Below, one piece after another: positions 42,028-52,020 of a stretch of 64,000 nucleotides of DNA. The position numbers and the translations under genes were made by a program. Each line of letters starts with the position of its first letter. Position 1 is the first letter of the stretch. This DNA comes from Parvimonas sp035282405 (GTDB lineage: Bacteria > Bacillota > Clostridia > Tissierellales > Peptoniphilaceae). The stretch is taken from NCBI RefSeq assembly GCF_035282405.1, contig NZ_JAYKBP010000004.1, positions 100,697-164,696 of the forward strand. The letters run 5' to 3'. Under the pieces are notes generated by a model, which did no database searches, had not been told where the DNA came from, and saw only the letters and a program-made list of their open reading frames with translations.

Positions 42028-43650
42028 ATGATAAATAGTGAACAGTTGCAAATGGCATTTGTAAGAGCTCGTAATTATCTTGAAACAAATAAAGAGATAG
42101 TTAATAGCTTAAATGTGTTTCCAGTTCCTGATGGAGATACAGGTACTAATATGTCTTTGACTATTAAATCAGCAATAAAGAATTTAGAAAATTCAAAAAT
42201 TAATACTTGTGCAGATGTTACTAAAGCTATTAGCGATGGTGCATTGATGGGAGCAAGAGGAAACTCAGGAGTAATCTTATCTCAAATTTTAAGGGGATTC
42301 TATTTAGGAAGTAAAGAAAGTGTAACTCTTGATGTTGAAACTATTAAAGAATGTTTTGTAAATGCTTATAAGGTTGCTTATAAATCAGTTATAAAACCCA
42401 CTGAAGGAACAATTTTAACAGTTATAAGAGAAATGGGTGAGTTTGCAGAAGCCAACTACACTCATTATAATGATGAAATAGAATTTTGCAAAGAAATTTT
42501 AAAGGAAGGTTTTAGAAGTTTGGAAAAAACTCCTGAAATTTTACCTATTTTAAAAGAAGCAGAAGTAGTGGACGCAGGCGGTCGTGGATTGATGTATCTT
42601 CTTGAAGGTGCATTAGGAGATGAAATAGTAGAAATTAAAAATAATTACGAATTTAACAGACCTGCAAGAATTGAACACTTAGCTGCACAACAAGATGAAG
42701 ATATTAAATTTGGATATTGTACTGAATTTATGGTTACAAGTGATTCAGAAGAATATGGAATATTAAGAGATAAGCTTTCAAGTATTGGAGATTCTTTAAT
42801 TGTAGTTAAGGGCGATAATATTATAAAAGTTCATGTTCATACCAATCATCCAGGACAAGCAATTGAATGGGCATTAGAATTTGGACCTTTACATGACTTA
42901 AAAATTGATAATATGAGAAGACAACATAATCATTTACATCATACAGACAAAGAAGTTGCAGATGCTAAGCATTCTGAAGAAGTTAAAGAACATAAAAAAT
43001 ATGGTTTTATTTCTATTTCGACAGGAGATGGTATTGATGAAATCTTTAAGAGTATGGGGGTAGACGAAATTATTACTGGGGGACAAACAATGAATCCTTC
43101 AACTGAAGATATATTAAAAGCAGTTGAAAAGATTAATGCTGATGATATTTTTGTTTTCCCTAATAATAGTAATATTATACTTGTTTCAGAACAAGCAGCA
43201 AAAATTTCAAAGAAAAGACTTCATGTTATAAAAACAAAACAAATCCCACAAGCATTTAGTTCATTATTTAATTTTGATGAATCTCTATCAGTTGATGAAA
43301 ATATTGAACTTATGACTGAAGCTATTTCCAACATTAAAGTTGGTCAAATAACTTATGCTCTGAGAGATACCGAAATTGAAGGAGTAAAAATCAAAAAAGA
43401 TGACTTTATGGGCTTAAATGAAGGTAAGATAACTGTTTCTAAAAAGAAAATAGAAGATACATTTAAAGAACTTATTGATCAGCTTGTTGATGAAGATTCA
43501 TCTATAGTAAGTCTTTACTATGGAGAAGATGTAAAAGAAAAAGATGCTGAAAAATTAGTAAAATTAATTGAGAAAAAATATAAAGATATTGAAGTTGAAT
43601 TGGTATATGGTGGTCAACCATTATATTACTATTTGATTTCAGTTGAGTAG
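42028..43650 (+). CDS. fatty acid kinase catalytic subunit FakA-like (DAK2/YloV family)
   Basis: 540 residues. N-terminal DhaL kinase domain with DGDTGTNM (35-42, metal-binding aspartates) and GALMGARGNSGVILSQILRGF; central and C-terminal DegV-like domain (VHVHTNHPGQAI, GGQTMNPSTEDIL, NNSNIILVSEQA). FakA phosphorylates fatty acids delivered by a FakB protein; no fakB is next to it here. SD GGAGGAAG. Confidence 0.92.
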   Translation: MINSEQLQMAFVRARNYLETNKEIVNSLNVFPVPDGDTGTNMSLTIKSAIKNLENSKINTCADVTKAISDGALMGARGNSGVILSQILRGFYLGSKESVTLDVETIKECFVNAYKVAYKSVIKPTEGTILTVIREMGEFAEANYTHYNDEIEFCKEILKEGFRSLEKTPEILPILKEAEVVDAGGRGLMYLLEGALGDEIVEIKNNYEFNRPARIEHLAAQQDEDIKFGYCTEFMVTSDSEEYGILRDKLSSIGDSLIVVKGDNIIKVHVHTNHPGQAIEWALEFGPLHDLKIDNMRRQHNHLHHTDKEVADAKHSEEVKEHKKYGFISISTGDGIDEIFKSMGVDEIITGGQTMNPSTEDILKAVEKINADDIFVFPNNSNIILVSEQAAKISKKRLHVIKTKQIPQAFSSLFNFDESLSVDENIELMTEAISNIKVGQITYALRDTEIEGVKIKKDDFMGLNEGKITVSKKKIEDTFKELIDQLVDEDSSIVSLYYGEDVKEKDAEKLVKLIEKKYKDIEVELVYGGQPLYYYLISVE

Positions 43651-43652
43651 AA

Positions 43653-43674
43653 AAAGTCCGAAAGGACTTTTTTT
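43653..43674 (+). terminator. terminator between fakA and recG
   Basis: AAAGTCC, GAAA loop, GGACTTT (43664-43670), then T-run to 43674. Only 12 nt before recG, so recG expression presumably relies on read-through. Confidence 0.85.
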
Positions 43675-43686
43675 GTAAGGATAATT

Positions 43687-45714
43687 ATGGAATTAAAAGA
43701 TATTAAGGGAATTGGAGAAAAGAAAATTGCTCTTTTAAATAAACTTGGAATTTTTACAGTTAATAATTTATTAGAGTATTTTCCATATTCTTATATTGAT
43801 ACAACAAAATTTAAAAAAATTTCTGAAATAACTGAAGAAGGAAGTTATTCATATAGATTAAAAATTATTTCTTTAATGGAAAATAGAAAAAAAAGAAATA
43901 TTAGAGTTACAAAATTTTTAGCAATGGATGAGGAAATGAATTATTGCACAATTGTATATTTTAATAATATCTTTATTTCAAAAAATTTAAAGATTAATAA
44001 TGTATATGAAATGTATGGAAGGGCAAAATTACTTGGAAAAAATGTTGAAATTCAGTCTCCTACAATGCAAAATAAAGCTAATATTATTGGAAGTATAATT
44101 CCACAATATCATTTGTGTAAAGGAATTTCTAATCTAGACTTAGTTAAGATTATTCAAAATTTATTAAAAAAGAATTCATATTTTGAAGAAAAACTACCTA
44201 GTAATATTCTAAATGAATTAAACTTAGAAAGCTATGACAATGCAATTAGAAACATACATTTTCCAAAAGATAACGAAAGTTTTATTAGAGCTAAAAGAAG
44301 ACTTGCATTTGACGAGATTTTTTATTTTCAACTCTCTATGAAAAAATTAAAGAGAAATAATGATGATGCTATTAGATTTGAGATAAAAGATGAAACGTAT
44401 GATTTTATAAAATCTTTGAGTTTCAAATTGACAAATTCACAAAATAAAGTATTGGAAGATATTTTTAGAGATATGTCTAATGATAAACAAATGAATAGAC
44501 TAATTCAAGGAGATGTGGGTTGTGGTAAAACAATAATCTCTTTTATTGCTATGTTTAATGTTATAAAAAATGGATTTCAATCAGTTTTAATGGCTCCTAC
44601 TGAAATTTTAGCTAGACAGCATTATGAAAATGCTAAAAATCTTTTTTCAGATTATAATATAAAAGTTGAGTTATTAGTTGGAAGTTTAAAAGAATCCGAA
44701 AAGAAAGCTATTAGAGAAAAGCTAGAAAACGGAGAAATTGATATTGTAATTGGAACACATGCGGTTTTTCAGGAAAAAGTTGTTTACAAAAATTTGGGCT
44801 TTGTTATTACAGATGAACAGCATAGATTTGGAGTTAAACAAAGACTTTTACTTTCTAAAAAATCTAAAAATCCAGATATATTAGTAATGAGTGCAACTCC
44901 AATACCTAGGACTGTCGGTCTTGTTATGTTCTGTGATTTGGATATTTCTACTATTGACGAATTGCCTAGCGGTAGAGGAAAGGTGAATACTTATTTTGTA
45001 GATGAAAATTATGAAGAAAGATATATGAATTTTATAAAAAAATATATATCAGAAGGACGTCAAGCCTATATTGTTTGTCCACTTGTTGATGAAAGCGATA
45101 CATTGGAATTACAGTCAGTTATAAATTTATATGAACGTCTAAAAGAAAGATATTTTCAAGACGTTGAAATTGAGTTTATACATGGAAAGATAAAACCTGT
45201 TGACAAAGACAAGATAATGAAAAATTTTGAAAACGGAAAAATAAAAGTTTTAGTTGCAACTACTGTAATAGAAGTTGGTATTAATGTTCCTAATTCAAAT
45301 ATAATGGTAATTTATAATGCAGAAAGATTTGGTCTTAGTCAATTACATCAACTAAGAGGAAGAATAGGAAGAGGAAATTATGAAAGTTTTTGTATTTTAG
45401 TTAGTAATAACAAAAGTACAAATGTAAAAAAGAGAATGAATATAATGTGTTCATCAAATGATGGTTTTTATATTTCTGAACAAGATTTTTTACTTAGAGG
45501 ATATGGTGATATTCTAGGATATCGACAATCAGGAGAAGCCAGATTTAAAATTTTAAATATCCAAAAAGATTATGAGCTTTTAAAATCTGCAATAAAATAT
45601 GTTGATGAGCTTTTGAGTGAGGATTTTAATTTTGAAAAAGAAGAAAATCAAGTTTTAAAAAGAAATGTTGATGAGTTTATCCAAAATTTAAGTAATAACA
45701 TTATTATGAATTAG
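43687..45714 (+). CDS. recG: ATP-dependent DNA helicase RecG
   Basis: 675 residues. N-terminal helix-hairpin-helix and OB wedge, then SF2 motor: LIQGDVGCGKT (about 273-282), DEQHRFGVKQR (about 375), MSATPIPRTV, HGKIKPVDKDKIM, QLRGRIGRG. Reverses stalled forks and moves Holliday junctions. SD AAGGAT. Confidence 0.96.
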   Translation: MELKDIKGIGEKKIALLNKLGIFTVNNLLEYFPYSYIDTTKFKKISEITEEGSYSYRLKIISLMENRKKRNIRVTKFLAMDEEMNYCTIVYFNNIFISKNLKINNVYEMYGRAKLLGKNVEIQSPTMQNKANIIGSIIPQYHLCKGISNLDLVKIIQNLLKKNSYFEEKLPSNILNELNLESYDNAIRNIHFPKDNESFIRAKRRLAFDEIFYFQLSMKKLKRNNDDAIRFEIKDETYDFIKSLSFKLTNSQNKVLEDIFRDMSNDKQMNRLIQGDVGCGKTIISFIAMFNVIKNGFQSVLMAPTEILARQHYENAKNLFSDYNIKVELLVGSLKESEKKAIREKLENGEIDIVIGTHAVFQEKVVYKNLGFVITDEQHRFGVKQRLLLSKKSKNPDILVMSATPIPRTVGLVMFCDLDISTIDELPSGRGKVNTYFVDENYEERYMNFIKKYISEGRQAYIVCPLVDESDTLELQSVINLYERLKERYFQDVEIEFIHGKIKPVDKDKIMKNFENGKIKVLVATTVIEVGINVPNSNIMVIYNAERFGLSQLHQLRGRIGRGNYESFCILVSNNKSTNVKKRMNIMCSSNDGFYISEQDFLLRGYGDILGYRQSGEARFKILNIQKDYELLKSAIKYVDELLSEDFNFEKEENQVLKRNVDEFIQNLSNNIIMN

Positions 45715-45792
45715 ATTTTAAAGTTACTTAATAGTGTAATCAAAATTGCAATTAGTGTTAAATGATGTTATTGATGATAGAGAGGGATTTTT

Positions 45793-47424
45793 TTGATTAG
45801 AAAAATATATAAAATTATTAATTTTAATTATTTTACTCATATAGTAATTTTTACTGTTTGTCTATTAACTTCTATTTGTCAACTTCTTGTTTATGTTTAT
45901 ACTAAAAAAATAGTTGATAAATTTATAGAATTAAATGGTATTTATTACTTTGGCGTTAAAATATTTATGTGCTTATTGTTTGCTTTTTTGGTTATGAATA
46001 CCTTAAAAAAATTTTTGTTTTCAGTTATTGCTATAAAGCTGGAATATAAAATTTTGAGTAAATATATTTTAAATATAAAAAATTTAAAAGAAGAAGAATT
46101 AAATAATTCCATTGTTATTATGGATAGAATTTCAAAATTTACGGATTTTCTAGATAATAATTTAAATAGTCTTATTTATACACCTTTTTCATTTATATTT
46201 ACTTTTTTAGGAATTTTTTTGATTGATAGAATGACTGCTATAATAATTATACCAGTTGTTATAACTACAGTATTTATCGACTTTTTGCTAACAGATAAAC
46301 TGATATATTCTTCACAAAAGTATTATAGAGAATATAGTGAATGTATAAATTTTCAAAAAGAGATGTTAGAAAAAATAGAAAATATAAAAATTAATAGTCT
46401 TGAAGATTATGTTGATAGTTTACATAGAAAAAAACAAGAAATATTATTGAAATCTAAAAATTATCTCACATTTAGAGAACAAATTTCCTATATTCCTGCA
46501 CTATTAAACGAATATTTACCAACTATTATATTAATTTTTATAGCAATTTTAAGAGTAAATTATTCTCCTATGAGCTATGGACAGTTTTTTGCACTACTTA
46601 GTATGGTTGTTGGTATATCATTACCTTTTACGAAATTTTTAAGAACAATCACTAATTTGAAATCAATAAGTGTTTTGTTGGATGATATTGTAAAAATAAT
46701 AGATTCAAAAGATTGTCATATCGTTAAGAATAATTTTAAAAGTTTAAGCTTTACTGATAGTACAGTAATTAATGTTAAAAATTTGGATTTTAATTATGGA
46801 GATAAAATTATTTTTAGGAATGTAAATTTTAGTGTAAAGAATGGAGAAAAAATTTCTATAATTGGAGAAACTGGCTCAGGAAAGTCTACTTTGATAAAAA
46901 TTATTTTAGGATTATATGACTTAAATGAAAAAACAAAAATAAATGTTTTTGGATTTGATGTTAATAATGAAAAAAGAGAAATTTGGGAAAATATTGGATA
47001 TGTTGATAATAATACATATTTGTTTGATGATAGTATAAATTATAATATTACTTTAAAAAATGATTTAACCAATTCTGAATTAAAAAATTTAGAAAATATA
47101 GCTTTAATGCTTGATATAAATTATTTACTAGATAAAGAAATAGATGTAAAACAATTTGGAACTAATTTATCTGGAGGAGAAAAACTGAAAATTTGTATAG
47201 CCAGAGCATTATTTAGAAATCCAAGTATTTTGATTTTAGATGAACCTACATCTGCACTTGATGATTACAGTGAGGATTTATTTTGTGATTTGATAAAAAA
47301 CATTAATGTTACAACTATATTGGTTACACATAGAAAAAAACTTATGGATATGAGTGATAGAATACTTAAAATTTCAGATAATAAAGTTTTTGAAATAAAT
47401 AAGGAGAGTGAAATTGATGTTTAA
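45793..47424 (+). CDS. ABC transporter, fused membrane-ATPase subunit with divergent Q-loop
   Basis: 543 residues: about six spans (15-290) and a C-terminal ATPase with GETGSGKST (358-366), LSGGE (459-463), DEPTSALD (483-490) and H513. The Q-loop, normally VPQ, reads GYVDNNTYLF (402-411) with no glutamine. It is extremely rich in Ile, Lys and Asn compared with neighbours. TTG 45793 is the start, 6-8 nt after GAGAGGGA. Partner gene overlaps the end by 8 nt. The substrate (peptide, lipid or drug) cannot be told. Location between recG and pyrH is not a conserved transporter site as far as I know. Confidence 0.8.
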   Translation: MIRKIYKIINFNYFTHIVIFTVCLLTSICQLLVYVYTKKIVDKFIELNGIYYFGVKIFMCLLFAFLVMNTLKKFLFSVIAIKLEYKILSKYILNIKNLKEEELNNSIVIMDRISKFTDFLDNNLNSLIYTPFSFIFTFLGIFLIDRMTAIIIIPVVITTVFIDFLLTDKLIYSSQKYYREYSECINFQKEMLEKIENIKINSLEDYVDSLHRKKQEILLKSKNYLTFREQISYIPALLNEYLPTIILIFIAILRVNYSPMSYGQFFALLSMVVGISLPFTKFLRTITNLKSISVLLDDIVKIIDSKDCHIVKNNFKSLSFTDSTVINVKNLDFNYGDKIIFRNVNFSVKNGEKISIIGETGSGKSTLIKIILGLYDLNEKTKINVFGFDVNNEKREIWENIGYVDNNTYLFDDSINYNITLKNDLTNSELKNLENIALMLDINYLLDKEIDVKQFGTNLSGGEKLKICIARALFRNPSILILDEPTSALDDYSEDLFCDLIKNINVTTILVTHRKKLMDMSDRILKISDNKVFEINKESEIDV

Positions 47425-49006
47425 AAAAATTAATTTAGTAAAAAATAGTTTTAATTTACTTTCTGGAATTTCATTTCTATTCAATGCATTTCAAAGTGTT
47501 TTTGCAGATTTTCTTTTTGGAATATTATATTTTTTAATTTTTGAAAAATTGTATTATAGTAAAATACATTATCCTTTATTAATGTTATTAACATTTTTAG
47601 TTTTTTTATATTTTGTGTTTTTAATCCCTTTTTGGGGATATCATATGGAAAAAGGTGTTAATATATATACTAAAAATTTAACTAATTTAGTTTTTAAAAC
47701 AATTCTTAATAGAGATAATGCTGTACATTCATCTGAAAACATTACTTTAATTCAACATGATGTAATAAATGATTCAAAGATATTAGGTTGGGATTTTGTA
47801 GTGCTTTTTCAATCGATTCTATCAGGTATTATATCAACTATTGTTATTTTTAATGCTTCATACAAAATGTTACTATTCCTTTACATTTTAGGTTTAATTG
47901 CAATAATATTAAATTTATTTTTTATAAAAATGATAAAAAAATTATATTTGTGTATAAGAAAAAATATTGAGCTTAAAATAAAATATGTATCTGATTATGT
48001 TAATAATTTAATAATAATAAATATTTTTGGATTAAGTGAATCAGTAGAAAGTGATATTTTAAAAGTATTGGAGGAAGTTTATAAACAAAAAATAAAAATA
48101 AAATTTTACGAGACTATAACTTTTTTTATAGACAATATAGTATATAAAATTGGATTTAAATTAATAATAATTATATATGGAATGTATCTTGTTTCAATAG
48201 GAGATATAAATTTTGGATATTTATTGCTATGTTTTTCTATGGTTGAAGGGATAATTTTCTTTTTGAGTTATACAGGTGAATATATATCTATTATTCAAAA
48301 AATATTTATAAGTATTTCTAAAGTTAACACTTTTTTATATTCTAAAAAAAATTCTGAAATGTCGAAATTTGTTTTAAAGCCCGTATCTAGGATAGAATTT
48401 AAGGATGTATTTTTTAAATTTTTAGACAGTAAAGAGTATTTAATAAATGGATTAAATTTAGAATTTGACTTTTCAAATAACTATATAATTTGTGGTAAAA
48501 ACGGTATTGGTAAAAGTACAATCTTTAAATTGATATTTGGTATTTTAAAACCTGATAAAGGGAGCATTAATTTTAATTATTGTAAATTAGAAAATAGTGG
48601 AAATCCTGTTTATGTATCTCAAGAACCTTTGATTTTTTCAGGTACTGTAAGAGAAAATATATTACTTGATAAAAGAAATGTTAGTGATGACAAAATATAT
48701 AAAGCTTTAGAAACAGTTTGTTTAGATAATTGGGTAGATTCTTTGTATGATGGACTTGACTTTTATATTGATGAAAAAGTAAGTGTTTTATCTAAAGGAG
48801 AAAAGATGAGATTAACAATAGCTAGGGCGTTAATAACTAACCCCCAAATACTTTTTTTAGATGAACCTGATGCAAATTTAGATGTTGAAACAATAAAATT
48901 AATTATAAACAATATAAAAAAATTATATAAATGTAAATTTATGATTATTTCACATCTAACAAAGTATAATATTTATGATGAAGAATTTAAAATAATTGAG
49001 TTGTAA
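47417..49006 (+). CDS. ABC transporter, fused membrane-ATPase subunit with LSKGE signature
   Basis: 529 residues, same layout as its partner. ATPase motifs: GKNGIGKST (360-368), Q402 in VSQEP, signature LSKGE (458-462) in place of LSGGE, DEPDANLD (482-489) and a SHL switch histidine. With the partner's odd Q-loop, the predicted heterodimer has one or both sites weakened, as in asymmetric ABC exporters. ATG 47417 is 8 nt after AAGGAGAG and is preferred over GTG 47408. Confidence 0.8.
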   Translation: MFKKINLVKNSFNLLSGISFLFNAFQSVFADFLFGILYFLIFEKLYYSKIHYPLLMLLTFLVFLYFVFLIPFWGYHMEKGVNIYTKNLTNLVFKTILNRDNAVHSSENITLIQHDVINDSKILGWDFVVLFQSILSGIISTIVIFNASYKMLLFLYILGLIAIILNLFFIKMIKKLYLCIRKNIELKIKYVSDYVNNLIIINIFGLSESVESDILKVLEEVYKQKIKIKFYETITFFIDNIVYKIGFKLIIIIYGMYLVSIGDINFGYLLLCFSMVEGIIFFLSYTGEYISIIQKIFISISKVNTFLYSKKNSEMSKFVLKPVSRIEFKDVFFKFLDSKEYLINGLNLEFDFSNNYIICGKNGIGKSTIFKLIFGILKPDKGSINFNYCKLENSGNPVYVSQEPLIFSGTVRENILLDKRNVSDDKIYKALETVCLDNWVDSLYDGLDFYIDEKVSVLSKGEKMRLTIARALITNPQILFLDEPDANLDVETIKLIINNIKKLYKCKFMIISHLTKYNIYDEEFKIIEL

Positions 49007-49015
49007 AAAGAAATG

Positions 49016-49043
49016 TTGACAAGTTTATTAATAATATTATTAT
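49016..49043 (+). promoter_or_regulatory. promoter-like sequence directly before a terminator
   Basis: TTGACA (49016-49021), 16 nt, TATTAT (49038-49043). A terminator begins 12 nt later, so any transcript would be only about 35-40 nt unless it reads through. Confidence 0.4.
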
Positions 49044-49054
49044 GAATTAAAGAA

Positions 49055-49087
49055 AAGAGATAGAGTTGATTTTTATCTCTTTTTTTA
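49055..49087 (+). terminator. intrinsic terminator after the second ABC pair
   Basis: AAGAGATA (49055-49062) pairs with TATCTCTT (49074-49081); T-run to 49087. From here to the pyrH promoter the sequence is AT-rich without features. Confidence 0.82.
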
Positions 49088-49187
49088 GTTTAATTTAAAA
49101 ATAATAGTATAAACTTTTATTATCTGATATTATTTATAAAAATCAAATTAAAATAATATCATTATATTAAATTTAGTTACAAAAAGA

Positions 49188-49216
49188 TTGAAAAAATAAT
49201 AAAAAAATGATACACT
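49188..49216 (+). promoter_or_regulatory. promoter of the pyrH-polC operon
   Basis: TTGAAA (49188-49193), 17 nt, TACACT (49211-49216) with TGA extension. Confidence 0.6.
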
Positions 49217-49249
49217 TATTGTATAAAATTAAAGGAGAAAGACTATCTT

Positions 49250-49963
49250 ATGGATTTAGATTTTAAAAGAGTAGTTATTAAGCTTAGTGGAGAAGCTTTG
49301 TCTGGTGGAATTGGACATGGACTCCATGATGAAACAATTGAAAAAATTTGTAAATCAGTAAAAGATGTATATGATTTAGGTATTCAAGTTTGTATTGTAG
49401 TTGGTGGTGGAAATTTTTGGAGAGGTCGTTCAAGTGAAAAAATAGAACGTTCAACTTCTGATCATATGGGTATGCTTGCAACTATAATAAATTCTTTAAG
49501 ATTACAAGCTACACTTGAAAATATGGGAGTACCTACAAGAGTTCAGACAGCAATTAATGTTCATGAAGTTGCTGAACCTTTCATAAAAAGAAAAGCTGAA
49601 CGTCATCTTGAAAAAGGGAGGATTGTTATTTTCGGTGCAGGAACAGGTATGCCATATTTTTCAACTGATACTACTGCAGCTTTAAGGGCAGCGGAAATGC
49701 AAGCAGATGTAATTTTACTTGGTAAAACAGGAACTGATGGCATATATGATAAAGATCCAAATAAATTTAAAGATGCAAAGAAATTTGAAGAGTTAACATA
49801 TATAGAAATTTTAAATAGAGGATTAGGTATAATGGATGCTACTGCTACTTCTCTTTGTATGGATAATGATATTCCACTTGTTGTATTCGGAATTGACAAT
49901 CCAGAAAATTTAGTTTCAGTAGTAAAGGGCGAAAAGGTAGGAACAATAGTAAGGGGGAAATAA
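49250..49963 (+). CDS. pyrH: UMP kinase
   Basis: 237 residues of the amino acid kinase fold: VVIKLSGEALSGG, VVGGGNFWRGR, DHMGMLATIINSL, GAGTGMPYFSTDTTAALRA and the KTGTDGIYDKDPNK acceptor loop. Makes UDP. First gene of a chain of seven with tiny gaps or overlaps. Confidence 0.97.
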   Translation: MDLDFKRVVIKLSGEALSGGIGHGLHDETIEKICKSVKDVYDLGIQVCIVVGGGNFWRGRSSEKIERSTSDHMGMLATIINSLRLQATLENMGVPTRVQTAINVHEVAEPFIKRKAERHLEKGRIVIFGAGTGMPYFSTDTTAALRAAEMQADVILLGKTGTDGIYDKDPNKFKDAKKFEELTYIEILNRGLGIMDATATSLCMDNDIPLVVFGIDNPENLVSVVKGEKVGTIVRGK

Positions 49964-49964
49964 A

Positions 49965-50522
49965 ATGCATAAAGAAATAATTAATGAATTAGAAAGAAAA
50001 ATGTCAAAATCAATAGAGTCTTATGAAACAGAATTAACAACAATAAGAGCTGGTAGAGCAAATCCTACAATATTGGATCAATTTACTGTTGATTATTATG
50101 GTACAGAAACACCAATTAAACAAGTTGCATCTATTTCTGTTCCAGAAGCAAGATTATTGGTAATTCAACCTTGGGATGCTTCTTTGATAACTCCTATAGA
50201 AAAAGTTATTTTAGCATCAAATTTAGGTATAACTCCATCTAATGATGGAAAAGTTATAAGATTACCTTTCCCAGCTTTAACTGAAGATAGAAGAAAAGAA
50301 TTAGTTAAGGTTGTAAAAGGATATGGAGAAAACGCCAAAATTGCTATTAGAAATTTGAGACGTGATGGACTTGATAAATTGAAAAAACTAGAAAAAGATA
50401 AGGAAATCAGCGAAGATGAATTAAGACAAGCTGAAGAAGAAGTTCAAAAAGTTACAGATAAATTTATTAAAAAAGTTGAAGATATTACAAAATTAAAAGA
50501 AAAAGAGTTAATGGAAATTTAA
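49965..50522 (+). CDS. frr: ribosome recycling factor
   Basis: 185 residues. TIRAGRANPTILD, VEYYGTxTP-like DYYGTETPIKQVASISVPEARLL and the C-terminal KLKKLEKDKEISEDELRQAEEEVQKVTDKFI helix are diagnostic. Splits post-termination ribosomes with EF-G. Starts 1 nt after pyrH. Confidence 0.98.
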   Translation: MHKEIINELERKMSKSIESYETELTTIRAGRANPTILDQFTVDYYGTETPIKQVASISVPEARLLVIQPWDASLITPIEKVILASNLGITPSNDGKVIRLPFPALTEDRRKELVKVVKGYGENAKIAIRNLRRDGLDKLKKLEKDKEISEDELRQAEEEVQKVTDKFIKKVEDITKLKEKELMEI

Positions 50523-51238
50523 TGAAAGATATAGATTTTACAAATATACCAAAACACATCGGTATTATTATGGATGGCAATGGAAGATGGGCAAATAATA
50601 GATTTTTGCCCAGAATTGCTGGACATAAAGAGGGAATGAATAGAGTAGTTGATATTGTTGAAGAGTGTTGTAAAATAGGGGTTAAAACTCTAACTTTGTA
50701 TGCTTTTTCGACTGAAAATTGGAAAAGACCTAAAGATGAAGTTAAAGGTCTTATGAATATTTTGGTTATTTATATAAATTCTCAATTAAAAAGAATTTTA
50801 GAAAATAATATTATTTTTAGAGTTATTGGAGATTATAGTAGATTACCAAGTTCAATAGTTAAGTTACTAGACAATAGTATAGATAAGTCAAAAAACAATA
50901 CAGGAATGGTTTTGAATATCGCATTAAATTATGGCGGTAGGGCAGAAATTATTTCTTCTATAAAAGACTTATTTGATGATGTTTCAAAAGGTAAATTTTC
51001 AATAGACAATTTGAATGAAGAAAGTTTTAAGAATTATTTATATACAAAAGAAAATTCTGACGTTGATTTAATGATAAGAACTGGAAATGAAAAGAGAATA
51101 AGTAATTTTTTAATTTATCAGTTAGCTTATTCTGAGTTTTATTTTACAGATACTTTGTGGCCTGAATTTTATGCTAATGATTTGTATGAGGCTATATATG
51201 ATTTTCAAAATAGAAATAGAAGATTTGGGGGAATTTAA
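50522..51238 (+). CDS. uppS: isoprenyl transferase (undecaprenyl diphosphate synthase)
   Basis: 238 residues. HIGIIMDGNGRWANNR with the catalytic Asp, RIAGHKEGMNRV, TLYAFSTENWKRP, NYGGRAEI, DVDLMIRTGNEKRISNFLIYQLAYSEFYF. Builds the C55 carrier lipid for wall synthesis. Overlaps frr by 1 nt. Confidence 0.96.
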   Translation: MKDIDFTNIPKHIGIIMDGNGRWANNRFLPRIAGHKEGMNRVVDIVEECCKIGVKTLTLYAFSTENWKRPKDEVKGLMNILVIYINSQLKRILENNIIFRVIGDYSRLPSSIVKLLDNSIDKSKNNTGMVLNIALNYGGRAEIISSIKDLFDDVSKGKFSIDNLNEESFKNYLYTKENSDVDLMIRTGNEKRISNFLIYQLAYSEFYFTDTLWPEFYANDLYEAIYDFQNRNRRFGGI

Positions 51239-52020
51239 TGACTAGCTTTATCAATAGAACTATAAGTGGAGTATTGATGTTAATAATATCTTTTATATGT
51301 ATATGGCTTAAAGGATATGCACTTATGGGTTACACTATGACTATTACAGTTTTATGCTTAATTGAATTATTTAGGACATTTAAGTTAAATGATTTATTTA
51401 TAATTTCTTTTAGTATATTGTTTTCTATAGCAATGGTGTACTCTATAGGTATTTCAAATAAAAGTTTAGTATTAACTTGTTTTTCATTGTATTTTCTTGT
51501 TGTTTCTATTTATTATTTATTTTTTAATAAAATTAATATTGAAAACTTAGGAAAATTGTTGTTCTCTTTTATATATATTTCAGTTCCTATGGGAGTTTTC
51601 TTAAGACTTGGAGAAAATAATCTTCTTTGGGCTGTATTTTTAACTTCTTGGGGAACTGATACATCTGCTTATCTGTTTGGAATAATTTTTGGAAGGCGAA
51701 AGTTATATCCTAGTATAAGTCCAAAAAAGACGGTAGAAGGTTCTTTAGGTGGGATTTTTGGGTCTCTTATACTGTTAAATGTATTTAATTTTTTTGTTTT
51801 AAAATTTGATATTGTTTTTATAATTGTTTCAGGAATAATTCTTTCTATTGTTGCTCAATTAGGAGACTTATTTGCATCGAAAATAAAAAGAGAAATAGGA
51901 ATAAAAGATTTTAGTAATATTATCAAAGGACATGGTGGATTTTTAGATAGATTTGACAGTATAGTGTTTGTGACGCCTTTGGTTTATATTATTTTTTGTA
52001 TATTTGGAGGTAGTATTTAA
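51238..52020 (+). CDS. cdsA: phosphatidate cytidylyltransferase
   Basis: 260 residues, about seven to eight membrane spans, with the CDP-alcohol signature SISPKKTVEGSLGG and the C-terminal AQLGDLFASKIKREIGIKDFSNIIKGHGGFLDRFDS block. Makes CDP-diacylglycerol. Overlaps its neighbours by 1 nt each. dxr normally follows cdsA in Firmicutes but is absent. Confidence 0.95.
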   Translation: MTSFINRTISGVLMLIISFICIWLKGYALMGYTMTITVLCLIELFRTFKLNDLFIISFSILFSIAMVYSIGISNKSLVLTCFSLYFLVVSIYYLFFNKINIENLGKLLFSFIYISVPMGVFLRLGENNLLWAVFLTSWGTDTSAYLFGIIFGRRKLYPSISPKKTVEGSLGGIFGSLILLNVFNFFVLKFDIVFIIVSGIILSIVAQLGDLFASKIKREIGIKDFSNIIKGHGGFLDRFDSIVFVTPLVYIIFCIFGGSI

